From positions 1-29,692 of IMG/VR virus record IMGVR_UViG_3300034163_000009: 29,692 nt of DNA; one strand, 5' to 3'. This document shows positions 28,766 to 29,692 of the stretch, piece by piece (the first letter of the stretch is position 1; every line of letters begins with the position of its first letter). The position numbers and the translations under genes were made by a program. The stretch comes from a virus. The notes beneath the pieces were generated by a model, which made no database searches, had not been told where the DNA came from, and saw only the letters and a list, made by a program, of their open reading frames with translations.

Positions 28766-28796
28766 TAATTACTTCACCTTAGGCTCGTTGTGTTTA

Positions 28797-28908
28797 GACA
28801 GTAGGGCGAGAGGCGGGACCATGTACTATCTGCTGAGAAACCACTTTACACCCCGTAAGCCTAGCTTGGGTGACCTCTGCTTATCGCGAGCACATCGACC
28901 CTACTGTC
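28797..28908 (-). promoter_or_regulatory. structured leader of the queD-folE-dpdA operon
   Basis: In the 156-base gap between the ssDNA-binding gene and queD, a nested fold is possible on the minus-strand RNA. Outer stem: GACAGUAGGG (28908-28899) with CCCUACUGUC (28806-28797), 10 bp perfect. Second stem: AUGUGCU (28895-28889) with AGUACAU (28827-28821), 7 bp with one G-U. Apical: CACCC with GGGUG (28872-28868, 28853-28849), enclosing AAGC-UAG-GCUU. No U-run follows, so it is not a plain terminator. A regulatory leader is inferred. Confidence 0.45.
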
Positions 28909-28921
28909 CTTCATGGTCTAG

Positions 28922-29473
28922 CTAGAACGGAGGCTCTTCAGTCACTGGAGCGCCCTTGTGTGCCGTCTCAGGGTCGTAGACCGCGAAGCCGCGGACCTCG
29001 ACCCAGCGTTCCGGCATGTCGGGGAACTTCTCCTTCTGCTTCTTGTTCTGGCCGCGCCGGATGAACAGCTCCTGTCCTTCGTAGTATTCCGGCTCGGTCG
29101 GGACGTCCAGCTCGAGAATCGGCTTGCCCTCGGCGTTGACTCGGCCGGTGGGCTTCATGTGGTCCTCGTAGGCGTTCTTCTTACCCTCTTGCGAAGGCAG
29201 TGCCTTGAGGATGCCGACGATGGTGTAGAGCGCACCGTCCCAGAGGCAGGCACGAGTCCAGTCGTGGCGGTTGGCGTACTTCTGCCACGTGCCCGGCGAG
29301 TCCTGCACCATGAACTCGAAGGTCAGCATTGGCTCGCCAGGGTGAGCTTCGGACTGCGACTCTTCCAGCTCCACGCCGATGATCGAGACGTGGTACTTCC
29401 CGATTGGCATCGCATCGAAGTTGCGTTCGCCTGAGCTAGCCTCTTGTTCGCTTACGTTTACCTTGATGCCCAT
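28922..29473 (-). CDS. putative ssDNA-binding protein, DUF669-like (183 aa)
   Basis: The N-terminus (M-G-I-K-V-N-V-S-E-Q-E-A-S-S-G, then M-P-I-G-K-Y-H-V-S-I-I-G-V-E-L) and the Trp/Arg-rich middle (Y-A-N-R-H-D-W-T-R-A-C-L-W-D-G-A-L) have a single-domain DUF669-like look, with a lysine-rich segment R-G-Q-N-K-K-Q-K-E-K. It ends E-E-P-P-F, resembling the acidic 'DDIPF' tip of bacterial SSB that recruits partner proteins. Located in the replication operon just upstream of the leader of queD, it is probably the phage's ssDNA-binding protein. GAAAGAGAAAC precedes the ATG. Confidence 0.6.
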   Translation of the reverse strand: MGIKVNVSEQEASSGERNFDAMPIGKYHVSIIGVELEESQSEAHPGEPMLTFEFMVQDSPGTWQKYANRHDWTRACLWDGALYTIVGILKALPSQEGKKNAYEDHMKPTGRVNAEGKPILELDVPTEPEYYEGQELFIRRGQNKKQKEKFPDMPERWVEVRGFAVYDPETAHKGAPVTEEPPF

Positions 29474-29506
29474 AGTTAGTTTCTCTTTCTGTTTCGTTGC
29501 CTTGCC

Positions 29507-29692
29507 CTATTGGGCCGATGTACCGTCGCCGATAGCGGTGATCGACTGGTACAGCTCTCCGAGTACGGGATCGTTAACGACCCTCTCGAAGAGACCTGTG
29601 CGACTCTTTGCTTGGAACCCTTCCGTGAGTCCTGTGAGCAAGAGTCGACGCTCGTCAGTGACGATCTTGGTGCGACCCTCTGCTTGGGTCTT
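29507..29692 (-). CDS. C-terminal end of an unidentified replication-operon protein (5' truncated by window)
   Basis: The minus-strand frame is open from the window edge to TAG at 29509-29507, giving 61 residues: KTQAEGRTKIVTDERRLLLT then GLTEGFQAKSRTGLFERVVN and an acidic end. The leucine/arginine-rich pattern looks like the C-terminal segment of a RecA-like or AAA ATPase of phage recombination, but no ATP-binding motif is in the window, so this is a weak guess. It precedes the ssDNA-binding gene by 33 bases, so it belongs to the same replication module. Confidence 0.6.
   Translation of the reverse strand, partial: KTQAEGRTKIVTDERRLLLTGLTEGFQAKSRTGLFERVVNDPVLGELYQSITAIGDGTSAQ

Noticed and set aside
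28797-28908. tRNA or tmRNA in the structured leader
   Set aside because: No T-arm consensus, no acceptor CCA and the wrong arm arrangement for a cloverleaf.
28958-29434. 158-codon plus-strand frame antisense to the ssDNA-binding-like gene
   Set aside because: Leu/Val/Arg-rich shadow produced by codon bias of the opposite gene.

Overview
The window is part of the genome of a tailed double-stranded DNA phage with long non-contractile-tail (siphovirus) gene order. The host is probably an actinobacterium. The best host clue is the small DUF6131-type membrane protein directly after the major tail protein, together with a GH25-like/PG-binding lysin and GTG/ATG starts with AGGAGG-type ribosome binding sites; the exact genus cannot be read from the sequence. 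No integrase, repressor, tRNA, CRISPR array or insertion sequence is visible.

Layout, plus strand (about 1-22190): the window opens inside a late structural operon. First come secreted-looking beta-rich structural proteins (3-1093), a micro-ORF, and a 710-residue protein carrying five W-L-x-x-F-K-P modules and about a dozen G-x-L-x-I-x-L-P repeats (1305-3437). Then come head-tail joining proteins (adaptor-like 3437-3955, stopper-like about 4058-4447), a small membrane/coiled-coil protein, and an unusual pair: an HNH-type nuclease and a papain-like (C1) cysteine peptidase (4695-5998). After an extended -10 promoter (6513-6521) follow a HK97-gp10-like neck protein, tail terminator, small basic protein, a duplicated pair of beta proteins (7839-8624), major tail protein, the DUF6131-like protein, the tail assembly chaperones with a canonical -1 slippery site (C CCA AAA, 9798-9804), a tape measure protein with a lytic-transglycosylase-like domain, a Dit-like protein fused to glycine-rich modules, a tail hub protein, several appendage/membrane proteins, a holin-like protein and a three-domain lysin. 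A strong GC hairpin (22197-22233) closes the region.

Layout, minus strand (22245-29692): a tightly packed, convergently oriented replication and DNA-modification operon, read from right to left. It holds the end of an unidentified protein, an ssDNA-binding-like protein with an acidic EEPPF tail, a 156-bp leader that can fold into a nested structure, queD, folE, a DUF2829 (Tad2-like) protein, a proline-rich protein, a dpdA-type transglycosylase, DUF3310, several small ORFs, a zinc-finger-like 47-mer, a family A DNA polymerase with an N-terminal uracil-DNA-glycosylase domain, and four small proteins. Many of these genes overlap by 4 nt (ATGA, GTGA, CTGA), which implies translational coupling.

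How it fits together: FolE and QueD make the first intermediates of 7-deazaguanine synthesis from GTP, and DpdA would insert the base into phage DNA to protect it from host nucleases. QueE and QueC are not in this window and would have to lie to the right or come from the host. The DUF2829 protein, translationally coupled between folE and the gene before dpdA, resembles the Thoeris antagonist Tad2, so this operon may combine DNA masking with a second counter-defence. The UDG-polymerase fusion and the leader structure upstream of queD are the other standout items.
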